Source: Aeromicrobium sp. Root472D3
Lineage (GTDB): Bacteria > Actinomycetota > Actinomycetes > Propionibacteriales > Nocardioidaceae
NCBI RefSeq assembly: GCF_001426485.1
Contig: NZ_LMET01000001.1
Location: 482,844 to 546,843, forward strand
Direction of reading: 5' to 3'
Length of the DNA stretch: 64,000 bases
The first letter of the stretch is position 1. Every line of letters starts with the position of its first letter. The translations under genes were made by a program, and so were the position numbers. Below the pieces are notes generated by a model. The model was not told the origin of the DNA and searched no databases. It saw only the letters and a list, made by a program, of their open reading frames with translations. This document shows, piece by piece, positions 25,283 through 39,962 of this stretch.

Positions 25283-25420
25283 TCAGGCGGACAGCTTGGC
25301 GCGACCCTTGCGGCGGCGGTCCGCGAGGATCGCGCGGCCGGCGCGGGTGCGCATGCGAAGACGGAAGCCGTGCTTCTTGGCGCGACGACGGTTGTTGGGC
25401 TGGAAGGTGCGCTTGCTCAC
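25283..25420 (-). CDS. rpmH: 50S ribosomal protein L34
   Basis: This 45-residue basic ribosomal protein reads [20 protein letters not shown] at its start and ends [11 protein letters not shown], a full match to the L34 pattern. The start is GTG at 25420 with GAGGA about 9 nt upstream. It is the first gene of the minus-strand run rpmH-rnpA-yidD-yidC-jag-rsmG, divergent from dnaA. Confidence 0.96.
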   Translation of the reverse strand: MSKRTFQPNNRRRAKKHGFRLRMRTRAGRAILADRRRKGRAKLSA

Positions 25421-25469
25421 GATGAATCCTCGGATCTTGGACTGGGCCGTTCGACGGCCACCGCTCGCC

Positions 25470-25489
25470 CATGATCATCGATGATCATG
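25470..25489. promoter_or_regulatory. 20-bp perfect palindrome between rpmH and dnaA
   Basis: CATGATCATC is followed directly by its exact reverse complement GATGATCATG. It sits 49 nt upstream of rpmH in the divergent region. It could be an operator or a structured element of the rpmH leader; no known regulator is assigned. Confidence 0.5.
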
Positions 25490-25631
25490 AGCATGCGGCG
25501 GGGGTCGTTCTGGGACGACTAGGCAACGGTACGGGGGTGCCACATCTCGGTCAAACCGACCTGCCTACGCCTTGTGGACGCCCACGTCCAGACGACACGC
25601 CGTAGCTTCCCTCGGGCTTGGGGAAAGCCGC

Positions 25632-25660
25632 TTGTTTGGCACCAGCAACGCTGCTAGCGT
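25632..25660 (+). promoter_or_regulatory. Candidate dnaA promoter
   Basis: TTGTTT at 25632-25637 and TAGCGT at 25655-25660 are separated by 17 nt, an acceptable actinobacterial vegetative promoter about 110 nt upstream of the dnaA start. The remaining rpmH-dnaA gap shows DnaA-box-like sites but no gene. Confidence 0.4.
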
Positions 25661-25674
25661 CGCCGCTTGACGAC

Positions 25675-25734
25675 TTTTCCACAACCTGGAGACAACCCTC
25701 CAGTTCTGATTCACACAGTGTGGAAAACACTGTG
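25675..25734. promoter_or_regulatory. DnaA boxes and dyad upstream of dnaA
   Basis: TTTTCCACA occurs at 25675-25683 and, inverted, at 25719-25727. The second lies in an inverted repeat with 7-bp arms (CACAGTG / CACTGTG, 25714-25734). A further degenerate box, CGTCCACAA, lies inverted at 25572-25580. Sites here fit DnaA autorepression of dnaA. Confidence 0.55.
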
Positions 25735-25770
25735 CACATTCCCTCGCAGGGACATGTCGGGAGGCATTGC

Positions 25771-27237
25771 ATGCAGGACGGCCAGGACGCCAGCCCCGAC
25801 GAGCATCTCAACGAGGTCTGGCAACGAGCCGTCGCCACGCTCTCGCCCGGCGCCAAGGTGTGGGTCTACTCCGCCAAGCCGCTGACGCTGCACAACAACA
25901 TCATGATCGTCGCGGTGCAGGACGACCTGACCCGCGCGCAGCTCGAGTCGCGGGTGCGACCCGCCCTCGAGCACGCCATCAGCACGACGTTGCAGCAGGA
26001 GACCCGGCTCGTCGTCACGATCGACCCCTCGCTGATCGACTCGCTCCATAGTCAACAAGACGATTTGTCGATAAACAGACAAGTCGGCGCGTCGACGCAG
26101 GAGCAGGAGCCCGACGACGAGGACGACGACAGCGGCGACGAGTTCGTCCCCAGCTGGGCCGAGCGGTCCAGCGCGCCGCCCCGCATCGGCACCGTCGCCG
26201 AGGCACGCCTCAACCCCCGCTACCTCTTCGAGAACTTCGTCATCGGATCGTCGAACCGGTTCGCCCACGCAGCGGCCGTCGCCGTCGCCGAGGCACCCGG
26301 CAAGGCCTACAACCCGCTCGTCATCCACGGCGAGTCGGGCCTCGGCAAGACGCACCTGCTGCACGCGATCGGCCACTACGTCCTGAACCTCTACCCGTCC
26401 TCGCGGGTGCGCTACGTCAACAGCGAGGAGTTCACCAACGACGTCATCAACGCGATCCGCGAGAACCGCACCGCCGCCCTCAAGCGCAAGTACCGAGAGA
26501 TCGACGTCCTCCTGGTCGACGACATCCAGTTCCTCGAGGGCAAGGAGTCGACGCAGACCGAGTTCTTCCACACGTTCAACGCGCTGCACAACGAGAACAA
26601 GCAGATCGTGATGACGTCCGACCGGCCGCCCAAGAACCTGACGACGCTCGAGGACCGCCTGCGCAACCGGTTCGAGTGGGGTCTGACGACCGACGTCCAG
26701 CCCCCCGACCTCGAGACCCGCATCGCGATCCTGCGCAAGAAGGCCGCCAACGAGAAGCTCACGGCCCCCGCCGACGTGCTCGAGTTCATCGCCAGCAAGG
26801 TGCAGACGAACATCCGCGAGCTCGAGGGCGCCCTCATCCGGGCCACGGCGTTCGCCAACCTGAACGGCACGACGGTCGACCTGCAGCTCGCGCAGATCGT
26901 GCTGAAGGACCTCATCGCCGAGGGCGAGGAGCCTGACATCACGGCCGGCATGATCATGGCGCAGACCGCGGCGTACTCCGAGTTCTCGATCGACGACCTC
27001 TGCAGCACCAACCGCAGCCGCAACCTGGTGCTGGCCCGACAGATCGCGATGTACCTCTGCCGCGAGCTCACCGACATGTCGCTGCCCAAGATCGGGCAGG
27101 AGTTCGGCAACCGCGACCACACCACCGTGATGCACGCCGATCGCAAGATCCGCAAGCTCATGGCCGAGAAGCACGCGGTCTACAACCAGGTCACCGAGCT
27201 GACCGCACGCATCAAGCAGCAGGCCCGACAGTCGTGA
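25771..27237 (+). CDS. dnaA: Chromosomal replication initiator DnaA
   Basis: Binds DnaA boxes and opens oriC in the ATP form. It has 488 residues: domain I (1-90), an acidic variable domain II, the AAA+ domain III with Walker [10 protein letters not shown] and Walker B LLVDDIQF, and domain IV ending in the DNA-binding signature [14 protein letters not shown]. The ATG at 25771 is chosen because GGGAGG lies 6 nt upstream; a longer in-frame reading from 25618 would run through the DnaA boxes. Confidence 0.97.
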   Translation: MQDGQDASPDEHLNEVWQRAVATLSPGAKVWVYSAKPLTLHNNIMIVAVQDDLTRAQLESRVRPALEHAISTTLQQETRLVVTIDPSLIDSLHSQQDDLSINRQVGASTQEQEPDDEDDDSGDEFVPSWAERSSAPPRIGTVAEARLNPRYLFENFVIGSSNRFAHAAAVAVAEAPGKAYNPLVIHGESGLGKTHLLHAIGHYVLNLYPSSRVRYVNSEEFTNDVINAIRENRTAALKRKYREIDVLLVDDIQFLEGKESTQTEFFHTFNALHNENKQIVMTSDRPPKNLTTLEDRLRNRFEWGLTTDVQPPDLETRIAILRKKAANEKLTAPADVLEFIASKVQTNIRELEGALIRATAFANLNGTTVDLQLAQIVLKDLIAEGEEPDITAGMIMAQTAAYSEFSIDDLCSTNRSRNLVLARQIAMYLCRELTDMSLPKIGQEFGNRDHTTVMHADRKIRKLMAEKHAVYNQVTELTARIKQQARQS

Positions 27238-27586
27238 TCCCCGCCCTCCCCGGCACGATCGTGCACAGCTGGGGACGGCCCTGTGGGAAACCGGACGCAT
27301 TCCGTGGACATCGGGTGTCAGGGTGTGAACGGCATGTGAACGCCGAGCCGACGTCCACAGGAACGTGTAGTTTCACGAGCTCGCGCCGCACAGGTTGTCC
27401 ACGGGCCGATTCGCCGTCGTCGCAGGGGCTACAGCGGTTGTCCACCGAATCCACAGACGCTACTACGACTACTACTCTTCTCTACATCGACAGCTCCCGC
27501 CGAAGTGACGTCCCGAGGTGTGTGTGGACAGCGCACCGTGGCAGGATCAACCACGACGGATCCCGTCCTCGGAAAGGCCCCATCAC
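27238..27586. other. oriC, origin of replication
   Basis: This is the non-coding gap between dnaA and dnaN, the actinobacterial oriC position. DnaA-box-like nonamers, all degenerate relative to TTATCCACA, lie at 27281-27289 (inverted), 27303-27311 (inverted), 27352-27360, 27395-27403 (TTGTCCACG), 27438-27446 (TTGTCCACC), 27448-27456 (AATCCACAG) and 27523-27531 (inverted, CTGTCCACA). A CTA-rich triplet tract follows the tightest pair. No open reading frame here looks real. Confidence 0.9.
27438..27485 (+). promoter_or_regulatory. DnaA-box pair plus DnaA-trio-like unwinding element
   Basis: Two adjacent boxes (27438-27446 and 27448-27456) are followed after 3 nt by CTACTACGACTACTACTC and then more pyrimidine-rich triplets (27460-27485). 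Read on the complementary strand 3' to 5' this is GAT-GAT-GCT-GAT-GAT-GAG, the repeating pattern of the DnaA-trio that loads DnaA on single strands in Bacillus. Confidence 0.6.
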
Positions 27587-28729
27587 GTGAAGTTCCGTAT
27601 CGAGCGCGACACCCTCGCCGACGCTGTCGCGTGGACGGCGCGCAGCCTGCCCAACCGCCCCAGCGTGCCGGTCCTGGCCGGTCTCCTGGTCGAGACGGCC
27701 GCCGACGGACTCACGCTCTCGGGCTTCGACTACGAGACCTCGACGCGCGCGACGCTGCCGGCCGAGGTCAGCGCGGACGGCCGGGCCCTCGTCTCGGGCC
27801 GTCTGCTCGCCGAGATCGTCAAGTCGCTGCCCGCCAAGCCGGTCGACGTGTCGCTCGAGGGCACCAAGGTGCAGGTCGTGTGCGGCAGCGCCCGCTTCAG
27901 CCTGCAGACCATGCCTGTCGAGGAGTACCCGCAGCTGCCCGACATGCCGACCGCGACCGGAACGGTCCGCTCGGAGGACTTCTCCACCGCCGTCGCCCAG
28001 GCCAGCGCGGCCGCCGGCCGCGACGAGATGCTCCCGCTGCTGACCGGCGTGCGCCTCGAGCTCGAGGGATCGACGATCTCGCTCATGGCGACCGACCGCT
28101 TCCGCGCCAGCCTGCGCGACCTGCAGTGGTTCCCCGAGGCCAGCGACCTGTCGGGCAACGCGCTCGTGCCGGCCCGCGTGCTCAACGAGACCGCCCGGTC
28201 GCTGACCGGTGGCGGCGACGTCACGATCGCGGTGTCGTCGGGCGAGTCCGGCGACGGCCTGATCGGCTTCGAGGGCGTCGTCGGCAACGGCACGCGCCGC
28301 ACGACGACCCGTCTGCTTGAGGGCGACTTCCCGCGCGTCCGTCAGCTCTTCCAGGCCCAGGCCGAGACCGTCGCCTACGTCCAGACCCAGGCCTTCGTCG
28401 ACTCGGTCAAGCGCGTCGCCCTCGTGGCCGAGCGCAACACCCCCGTCCGGCTGACCTTCTCCGACGGCGTCCTGCTGCTCGAGGCGGGAAGCGGCGACGA
28501 GGCGCAGGCCTCGGAGTCCATCGAGGCCACCATCAACGGTGCCGACATCTCGATCGGGTTCAACCCGACGTACCTGCTCGAGGGCCTCGCGGTCATGTCC
28601 GAGCCCGTCGTGCACCTGTCGTTCACGCAGCACACCAAGCCTGCGGCCATCTCGGGAGTGCCGGAGATCGGAGCCGACCCCGATGTCGCGTTCCGCTACC
28701 TGATCATGCCCGTGCGCCTGCAGAGCTGA
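27587..28729 (+). CDS. dnaN: DNA polymerase III sliding clamp (beta subunit)
   Basis: A ring-shaped dimer that tethers the replicative polymerase. It has 380 residues in three clamp domains, starting [16 protein letters not shown] and ending with the typical PVRLQS (family PMRL/PVRL C-terminus). The GTG at 27587 is chosen because it yields the family N-terminus, with GGAAAGG 10-15 nt upstream. A longer frame from 27518 would enter oriC. Confidence 0.97.
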   Translation: MKFRIERDTLADAVAWTARSLPNRPSVPVLAGLLVETAADGLTLSGFDYETSTRATLPAEVSADGRALVSGRLLAEIVKSLPAKPVDVSLEGTKVQVVCGSARFSLQTMPVEEYPQLPDMPTATGTVRSEDFSTAVAQASAAAGRDEMLPLLTGVRLELEGSTISLMATDRFRASLRDLQWFPEASDLSGNALVPARVLNETARSLTGGGDVTIAVSSGESGDGLIGFEGVVGNGTRRTTTRLLEGDFPRVRQLFQAQAETVAYVQTQAFVDSVKRVALVAERNTPVRLTFSDGVLLLEAGSGDEAQASESIEATINGADISIGFNPTYLLEGLAVMSEPVVHLSFTQHTKPAAISGVPEIGADPDVAFRYLIMPVRLQS

Positions 28730-28761
28730 TCACCGGACACACCCGACCGTCAGGAGCGGAC

Positions 28762-29667
28762 ATGCACATCGGACTCGTGGGACTCGGCAAGATGGGTGGC
28801 AACATGCGCACCCGCCTGCGCAAGGGCGGCCTCACCGTCGTCGGCTACGACCGCAACCCCGACGTCACCGACGTCGCCTCGCTGGCCGAGATGGTCGAGC
28901 AGCTCCCGGCGCCGCGCGTCGTGTGGGTCATGGTGCCCGCCGGCGACATCACCCGCTCGACCGTCACCGAGCTGCTCGACCTGCTCGACGAGGGCGACGT
29001 GATCGTCGACGGCGGCAACTCGCGCTGGACCGACGACGAGAAGCACGCCGCGCTGGCCGCCGACAAGGGCATCGGCTACGTCGACTGCGGCGTGAGCGGT
29101 GGCGTGTGGGGTCTCGAGAACGGCTACGCGCTGATGGCGGGCGGCACGGCCGACGACATCGCGAAGGTGCAGCCGGCCTTCGACGCCCTCAAGCCCGAGG
29201 GCGAGTCGGGCTTCGTCCACGCCGGACGGGTCGGGGCGGGCCACTTCTCCAAGATGGTCCACAACGGCATCGAGTACGCCATGATGCAGGCCTACGCCGA
29301 GGGCTACGAGCTGCTCGAGAAGGTCGACATGGTCGACAACGTCACGGCGGTCTTCGACTCGTGGCGCGAGGGCACCGTCGTCCGCTCGTGGCTCCTCGAC
29401 CTGCTCGTCAAGGCGCTCGAGGAGGACCCGGGCCTGTCGAAGATCCGCGGCTACGCCGAGGACTCGGGCGAGGGACGCTGGACCGTCGAGGCGGCCATCG
29501 ACAACGCCGTCCCGATGCACACCATCGCGGCCTCGCTGTTCGCCCGGTTCACGTCGCGCCAGGACGAGTCGCCGGCGATGCAGGCCGTCGCCGCGATGCG
29601 CAACCAGTTCGGCGGCCACGCCGTGCAGGCCGCCGCCGAGGCAGGTCACGACCCGAAGGACGCCTGA
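28762..29667 (+). CDS. gnd: 6-phosphogluconate dehydrogenase, decarboxylating (short form)
   Basis: Oxidises 6-phosphogluconate to ribulose 5-phosphate and CO2 in the pentose phosphate pathway. The 301 residues match the short YqeC/GndA-like class. The NAD(P) loop is [12 protein letters not shown], and [20 protein letters not shown] and the catalytic [12 protein letters not shown] are present. Its place between dnaN and recF is conserved in actinobacteria such as Streptomyces. CAGGAG lies before the ATG. Confidence 0.94.
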   Translation: MHIGLVGLGKMGGNMRTRLRKGGLTVVGYDRNPDVTDVASLAEMVEQLPAPRVVWVMVPAGDITRSTVTELLDLLDEGDVIVDGGNSRWTDDEKHAALAADKGIGYVDCGVSGGVWGLENGYALMAGGTADDIAKVQPAFDALKPEGESGFVHAGRVGAGHFSKMVHNGIEYAMMQAYAEGYELLEKVDMVDNVTAVFDSWREGTVVRSWLLDLLVKALEEDPGLSKIRGYAEDSGEGRWTVEAAIDNAVPMHTIAASLFARFTSRQDESPAMQAVAAMRNQFGGHAVQAAAEAGHDPKDA

Positions 29668-29687
29668 GCCGTGACGACGGGCACCGC

Positions 29688-30812
29688 ATGCACGTCAGCA
29701 AGCTGATCCTGCACGACTTCCGTTCCTACTCCGACGTCGAGATCGAGCTCGAGCGCGGCGCCACGGCGTTCATCGGCTCCAACGGCCAGGGCAAGACCAA
29801 CCTGGTGGAGGCGATCGACTACCTGTCGCGTCTCGACTCGCACCGCGTCTCGAACGACGCCCCCCTGGTGCGGGCCGGCACCGACCAGGCGATCGTGCGG
29901 GCCGACGTCGTCAAGGGCGACCGCACGGCGCTGCTGGAGCTGGAGATCACGCCGGGCCGGGCCAACCGTGCCCGGATCAACCGCGGGGCGCTGCCGCGCA
30001 CCCGAGACCTGGTGGGCGTCCTGCGCACCGTGATCTTCTCGCCCGAGGACCTCGCGCTCGTCAAGGGCGACCCGTCCGACCGGCGCAGGTTCCTCGACTC
30101 CCTGCTGGTGCTGCGCACGCCGCGGCTCGCGGGGGTGAAGGCCGACTACGACCGCGTCCTCAAGCAGCGCAACACGCTGCTCAAGTCGGCGCGCGGTCGC
30201 CGCAACGTCGAGATCGCGACGCTCGACATCTGGGACGAGAACCTCGCCCGCACCGGCGCCGAGCTCGTCGCCGCCCGCCTGACGCTGCTCGACGCCCTGG
30301 CTCCCCACCTGATCGACGCGTACGAGCGGGTCGCCGCGGCGTCCGCCCCGGACCGCCGGATCGTGCTCGCGACGTACCGCTCGTCGGTCGTGCTCGACCC
30401 CGAGCTGCGCGACCAGGCCACGATCGAGCGGCTGATCCTCGACGAGATCGAGCGCCGCCGCCGCGACGAGGTCGACCGCGGCATCAGCCTGGTCGGCCCA
30501 CACCGCGACGACGTCGTCCTGACGATCGGCGACCTGCCCGCCAAGGGCTACGCGAGCCACGGCGAGTCGTGGTCGTTCGCGCTGGCGCTGAAGCTCGCGT
30601 CGTTCGAGCTGCTCCGGGCCGACGACGACGACCCCGTGCTGATCCTCGACGACGTCTTCGCCGAGCTCGACCAGGGTCGCCGCGAGCAGCTCGCAGGTCT
30701 GGTGGCCGACGCCGAGCAGGTGCTGGTCACCGCGGCCGTCGCCGACGACGTGCCCGATGCGCTGAAGGGGCACCGGTTCAGGGTCGCGGGCGGCGAGGTC
30801 GTGCGTGACTGA
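29688..30812 (+). CDS. recF: DNA replication/repair protein RecF
   Basis: An SMC-like ATPase that loads RecA at single-strand gaps with RecO and RecR. The 374-residue sequence has Walker [11 protein letters not shown], the RecF signature around [20 protein letters not shown], and Walker [13 protein letters not shown]. It starts [14 protein letters not shown], as in other RecF proteins. Its end overlaps the DUF721 start by 8 nt. Confidence 0.96.
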   Translation: MHVSKLILHDFRSYSDVEIELERGATAFIGSNGQGKTNLVEAIDYLSRLDSHRVSNDAPLVRAGTDQAIVRADVVKGDRTALLELEITPGRANRARINRGALPRTRDLVGVLRTVIFSPEDLALVKGDPSDRRRFLDSLLVLRTPRLAGVKADYDRVLKQRNTLLKSARGRRNVEIATLDIWDENLARTGAELVAARLTLLDALAPHLIDAYERVAAASAPDRRIVLATYRSSVVLDPELRDQATIERLILDEIERRRRDEVDRGISLVGPHRDDVVLTIGDLPAKGYASHGESWSFALALKLASFELLRADDDDPVLILDDVFAELDQGRREQLAGLVADAEQVLVTAAVADDVPDALKGHRFRVAGGEVVRD

Positions 30813-31296
30813 CGACGACCCCCTCGAGCTCGCGCGTCGCATCGCGCAGTCGTACAAGGGTGCGGGCGCCCCGGGCTCCGGCGGCGGGCAGCGCCCCCGA
30901 CGACGGTCCGGCCCGATCAGGCCGTCGCGCGCCAAGAACGAGGACCCCTCGCCGATCTCCGACCTGCTCGACCAGGTCGTGCGCAACCAGGGCTGGGCCG
31001 AGAAGCTCGACGACCAGCGGATCTTCACGGACTGGACGAAGATCGTCGGTCCGGAGGTCGCCCAGCACGCCCAGATCGACGGCTTCGAGGACACCGTGGT
31101 GCACGTCCGTGCGACGTCGACGGCATGGGCGACGCAGCTGAAGCTGCTGGCGCCCCGCATCGTCGCCAAGCTCAACGAGGCCCTCGGCGACGGGACGGTG
31201 ACCCGCATCGACGTGCGTGGTCCGCAGGCGCCCTCGTGGAAGAACGGACCACGATCGATCCGCGGCGCCCGGGGTCCGCGGGACACCTACGGATAG
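30805..31296 (+). CDS. DUF721 family protein (DciA-like)
   Basis: A 163-residue protein with a basic N-terminal linker and a DUF721 domain (about 60-145), with the motif [15 protein letters not shown] and [17 protein letters not shown]. Its position after recF matches Rv0004 of mycobacteria. DUF721/DciA proteins can act as loaders of the replicative helicase, but that is family knowledge and not shown here. In mycobacteria gyrB follows directly; here a repeat array and a PAP2 gene intervene. Confidence 0.88.
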   Translation: MTDDDPLELARRIAQSYKGAGAPGSGGGQRPRRRSGPIRPSRAKNEDPSPISDLLDQVVRNQGWAEKLDDQRIFTDWTKIVGPEVAQHAQIDGFEDTVVHVRATSTAWATQLKLLAPRIVAKLNEALGDGTVTRIDVRGPQAPSWKNGPRSIRGARGPRDTYG

Positions 31297-31310
31297 GACC
31301 GGTCGCTGGC

Positions 31311-31773
31311 GAACGGTCGCCAGGGAGGCCGCCTGCGGCCGACCGTGAGCGAAGCGAGGCGATGTACGCAAGCCCTGACGCTCGGGTCCGCCTCTGGCTT
31401 CGCCCTCACGGTCGCTTCGCTCCCTGGCGAACGAGGAGTGGTCACGGCGCGCTCCGCTCCCTGGCGAACGGTCGCCAGGGAGGCCGCCTGCGGCCGACCG
31501 TGAGCGAAGCGAGGCGACGTACGCGAGCGTGATGCTGGGATTCGCCTCTGGCTTCGCCCTCACGGTCGCTTCGCTCCCTGGCGAACGAGGTGTGCGGTCG
31601 CCAGGGAGGCCGCTTGCGGCCGACCGTGAGCGGAGCGAGGCGACCCGACGCAAGCCTGATGGCTGTGGTTCGCCTCGGGCTTCGCCCTCACGGTCGCTTC
31701 GCTCCCTGGCGAACGGTCGCCAGGGAGGCCGCTTGTGGCCTGGGGTCCCCCCACCTCCGCTCCCTGGCGAACG
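31311..31773. repeat. Tandem array of nested-palindrome repeats, locus 2
   Basis: Three full units (31311-31433, 31466-31587, 31595-31714) and a deleted fourth (31711-31773) fill the DUF721-PAP2 gap. Each unit is A half, spacer, B half. A holds GGTCGCCAGGGA, the palindrome GGCCGC-(C/T)T-GCGGCC, then GACCGTGAGCG and AGCGAGGCGA. B holds TCGCCTC, GGCTTCGCCCTCACGGTCGC and TTCGCTCCCTGGCGAAC. B is largely the inverted complement of A, so each unit can fold as one long hairpin capped by a variable spacer of about 25 nt. Spacers share ACGCAAGCCTGATG-like sequence. No protein is expected from it. Confidence 0.88.
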
Positions 31774-31796
31774 ACGAGGCGCGGCGGAATCCGACC

Positions 31797-34801
<3,005 letters not shown>

Positions 34802-34819
34802 TCTGACAGGGATCCACTC

Positions 34820-37428
<2,609 letters not shown>

Positions 37429-37432
<4 letters not shown>

Positions 37433-38289
37433 CCGAAGAATCGAAGGGGTCGAAAGCCGTGCCCGGATCGGGTGCCGGTGACGCCGCCCCGACGCAGGCG
37501 ATCCCGCGGATGACCAAGCCCGCGGCCTCTGCCCAGGGCACCCCGGCGGCCAAGGGCACTCCTGCCGCCAAGAGCACGCCGTCGAAGGCAACGCCGTCGA
37601 AGGCGACGCCGGCCAAGAAGGCCACGCCGGCGGCGTCCCAGACCGACAAGGGACGTCCGCGCAAGACCGCGGCTCCCACGTCGTCGTCGACCACGTCCGC
37701 GTCGTCGCCCGCGGCTCCGGCGAAGAAGGCCGCGTCCGCTCGCCCTGACCAGAAGCGGCAGATCCAGCCCGTCGGCGGTCCGACCGGTCGTCCGCTCACG
37801 GCGGCCGACTACGAGCACACGACGAAGGGGTCGCCGGCGTCCACCGCGGTCATCCCGGCCGTCAAGGACCGTCCCGACGACGCGCGCACGTCGCGCCCGG
37901 CCGAGACCGTCCAGCCGGGCCCGGGTCGCCGTGCCAGCCTGCGGCTGACGCACGTCGAGCCGTGGTCGGTCACCCGCCTGGCCTTCGCGATCTCGGTCGC
38001 CATGATGATCGTCGCGGTCGTCGCGGTCACGATCTTCTGGTTCGTCCTCGACTTCGTCGGGGTCTGGGACCAGATCAACGAGAGCTTCACGACCGTGCTG
38101 AGCGACGACACGACGGCCTTCAACGTCACCGACTACTTCGGCGTGGGCCGGGTCGTCGGCCTCACGTTGGTGCTGTCAGCCGTCAACGTCGTGCTGATGA
38201 CGGCCCTCGCGACGATCGGCGCACACCTGTACAACCTGGCCGCACAGCTCATGGGAGGGGTCGAAGTGACCCTCGCTGAGGACAAGTGA
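37429..38289 (+). CDS. DUF3566 domain membrane protein
   Basis: This 286-residue protein has a long low-complexity Ala/Lys/Pro/Thr N-terminal half (with [19 protein letters not shown] repeats). The DUF3566 domain follows from about residue 165 ([20 protein letters not shown]), with two membrane helices. It is the counterpart of Rv0007, always placed between gyrA and tRNA-Ile. The cellular role is unknown. It is coupled to gyrA by a 4-nt overlap. Confidence 0.87.
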
Positions 38290-38319
38290 AACGGGTGCGG
38301 TAGAGTTCAGGGCTGTTGC

Positions 38320-38394
38320 GGGCGTATAGCTCAGCTTGGTTAGAGCGCTTCCCTGATAAGGAAGAGGTCCGAGGTTCAAGTCCTCGTACGCCCA
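38320..38394 (+). tRNA. tRNA-Ile (anticodon GAT)
   Basis: A complete cloverleaf of 75 nt: acceptor GGGCGTA / TACGCCC, D arm GCTC / GAGC, anticodon stem CTTCC / GGAAG around CTGATAA, T arm CGAGG-TTCAAGT-CCTCG, and discriminator A. CCA is not encoded. Its place downstream of gyrA and DUF3566 is conserved. Confidence 0.97.
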
Positions 38395-38410
38395 CGTAGA
38401 AGGAGGTCCG

Positions 38411-38524
38411 ATGAAGACTGTCATCGCCTTCAGCATCGCCGCCGCAGGGCTCGTCTGGGCCCTCGGCCGGAGATCCGGAGATGCGCCGCCCGACACCTGG
38501 TCGGCTGCCACGGATCGTCTGTGA
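38411..38524 (+). CDS. DLW-39-like small membrane protein
   Basis: A 37-residue protein between the two tRNA genes, with a strong AGGAGGT ribosome-binding site. It has one hydrophobic helix (VIAFSIAAAGLVWAL) and a C-terminal DTWSAATD. This resembles the DLW-39 family of tiny actinobacterial proteins encoded next to these tRNAs, in which the motif reads DLWxxATD. Its function is unknown. The good ribosome-binding site and conserved position argue that it is real. Confidence 0.75.
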   Translation: MKTVIAFSIAAAGLVWALGRRSGDAPPDTWSAATDRL

Positions 38525-38537
38525 TCCACACCAGCAC

Positions 38538-38610
38538 GGGGCCATGGCGCAATTGGTAGCGCACCTGCTTTGCAAGCAGGGGGTTCGGGGTTCGAGTCCC
38601 CGTGGCTCCA
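38538..38610 (+). tRNA. tRNA-Ala (anticodon TGC)
   Basis: A complete 73-nt cloverleaf: acceptor GGGGCCA / TGGCTCC, anticodon arm CCTGC-TTTGCAA-GCAGG, T arm around GGTTCGAGTCC, and discriminator A. CCA is not encoded. Confidence 0.97.
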
Positions 38611-38619
38611 CCCTCGACA

Positions 38620-38644
38620 TCCCCCGGTCCCTCGGACCGGGGGA
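38620..38644 (+). terminator. Stem-loop terminator after tRNA-Ala
   Basis: An 11-bp perfect stem (TCCCCCGGTCC / GGACCGGGGGA) with a CTC loop lies 9 nt after the tRNA. Only a weak T-run follows. Confidence 0.75.
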
Positions 38645-38735
38645 TTCGTCGTTCCCGGGGCCGGTGCGACGGTCGCGGTTGTGCACAGGATTGTCCCCAG
38701 CCGGTGGATGAAATCCCATCGATGTGATTCAGCAC

Positions 38736-38800
38736 GGTCCACAGCCCGGGTTACGCACAGCTGTGTACACACCTGTGGAAAATGACACGGGTGTAGTTCC
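38736..38800. promoter_or_regulatory. Extra-origin DnaA-box module, copy 1
   Basis: This lies between tRNA-Ala and the end of the LLM gene. It holds a box-like GGTCCACAG (38736-38744) and, within 38757-38800, ACAGCTGTG, TGTGGAAAA (inverted TTTTCCACA, 38774-38782) and ACACGGGTGTAGTT. The last 44 nt are close to a copy at 60174-60217. No gene is seen in the surrounding 195-nt gap. Confidence 0.5.
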
Positions 38801-38805
38801 GCAGG

Positions 38806-39840
38806 TCAGGCGGCGGATCGCCACCCCAGGAGAGGTGCCAGGACCGTCGCGATGTCGGTCAGGATCTGCTCGTAGTCGGCGTGCTCGAACGTGAACGGGA
38901 GCGCGAACGCGACCTCGTCGACGGCCTGGAAGCCGGCGTGTTCCCACAGGCGGTCGGCGATCTGTGAAGAGGTTCCGACGAGATCGGGAGCGAACAGCAG
39001 GCGACCGGGCCCCTGCGGCTCACGGGTGCGGTCGAGCCGCGACGCGGCGTACGCCTCGTACCGGGCGGCCTGCTCGGGCGTCGCGGAGTCGGTGGGCACC
39101 ACGACGAGGCCCTGCGACACCCGGGCGGCGCCTCCGAGCGGGTGCAGCTCGCGGAACCGGTCGATCTGGGCGCGCTGGATGCGGGCGAAGTCCTCGCCGT
39201 CGCCCACCAGGTCACCCTCCGCGCGGACGACGCTGCTGGTCAGCAGGTTGAGCCCGGAGCGCGCGGCCCACTCCACCGACGCGAATCCTGCGCCGCCGTA
39301 CCAGACCCGGTCGGCCAGACCCCGGGCGTGCGGCTGGATGCGCGCCGAGAACGTCTCGATGCCCTGCGTCCCCTCGAACGTGCTGACCCGCTCGCCCCGC
39401 AGCGCGTGCAGCAGCCGGTCGACCCGGGCGTACGAGAAGTCCTCGGCGTCGGCGGTGTCGGGGTACAGGTGCGCCTTGATGTCGTCGTAGTGCGTCGGTG
39501 GGCCGACGCTGACCCCGGGGTTGAGCCGGCCGCCCGACAGGACGTCGACGGTCGACAGGTCCTCGGCCAGACGGAAGGGGTTCTCGAGCCCGAGCGGGGT
39601 GACGGCGGTGCCGAGCTCGATGCGGGACGTGCGCTGCGACGCCGCCGCCAGCACCGCCACGGGCGACGAGATGCCGTGCTGCAGGTGGCGGTGCCGCAGC
39701 CAGGCGCTGTCGAAGCCCAGCCGCTCGCCGAGCTCGATGACCTGCAGCGTGCTCTCGTGACCCGGCCCCGGGTCGTGCTCGTCGAACAGGCCGATGGTCA
39801 GGAATCCGAGCTTCTTCAACGGACGGTCGGGGGTGCTCAC
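38806..39840 (-). CDS. LLM-class flavin-dependent oxidoreductase
   Basis: A 344-residue luciferase-like (beta/alpha)8 protein using FMN or F420. Family features are LGFLTIGLFDEHDPGPG, GFDSAWLRHRHLQHG, the LGTAVTPLGLENPFRLAEDLSTVDVLSGGR region (read in parts) and VSVGPPTHY. The GTG at 39840 is chosen because the -10-like TAGGCT lies 7 nt upstream, suggesting a leaderless mRNA. A longer frame from 39906 lacks support. The substrate is unknown. It is divergent from glutamine synthetase. Confidence 0.85.
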   Translation of the reverse strand: MSTPDRPLKKLGFLTIGLFDEHDPGPGHESTLQVIELGERLGFDSAWLRHRHLQHGISSPVAVLAAASQRTSRIELGTAVTPLGLENPFRLAEDLSTVDVLSGGRLNPGVSVGPPTHYDDIKAHLYPDTADAEDFSYARVDRLLHALRGERVSTFEGTQGIETFSARIQPHARGLADRVWYGGAGFASVEWAARSGLNLLTSSVVRAEGDLVGDGEDFARIQRAQIDRFRELHPLGGAARVSQGLVVVPTDSATPEQAARYEAYAASRLDRTREPQGPGRLLFAPDLVGTSSQIADRLWEHAGFQAVDEVAFALPFTFEHADYEQILTDIATVLAPLLGWRSAA

Positions 39841-39962
39841 GTCGTCCAGCCTATGGTTCCCGGCACGAATCGCCGCTGACACGTCGGCGAAACGTCCGTG
39901 GATCATCCTGAGACCGGCAGCCGCTCGAGGACTGCCCCTCGCCCCCGAGAAGGACCGATCAC

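Noticed and set aside
25618-25770. N-terminal extension of dnaA by 51 codons
   Set aside because: It would run through the DnaA boxes and the candidate promoter. The ATG at 25771 has a strong ribosome-binding site and gives the normal DnaA N-terminus.
31311-31773. CRISPR array
   Set aside because: Repeats are long, imperfect and palindromic; spacers are related to each other rather than unique, and no cas genes are near.
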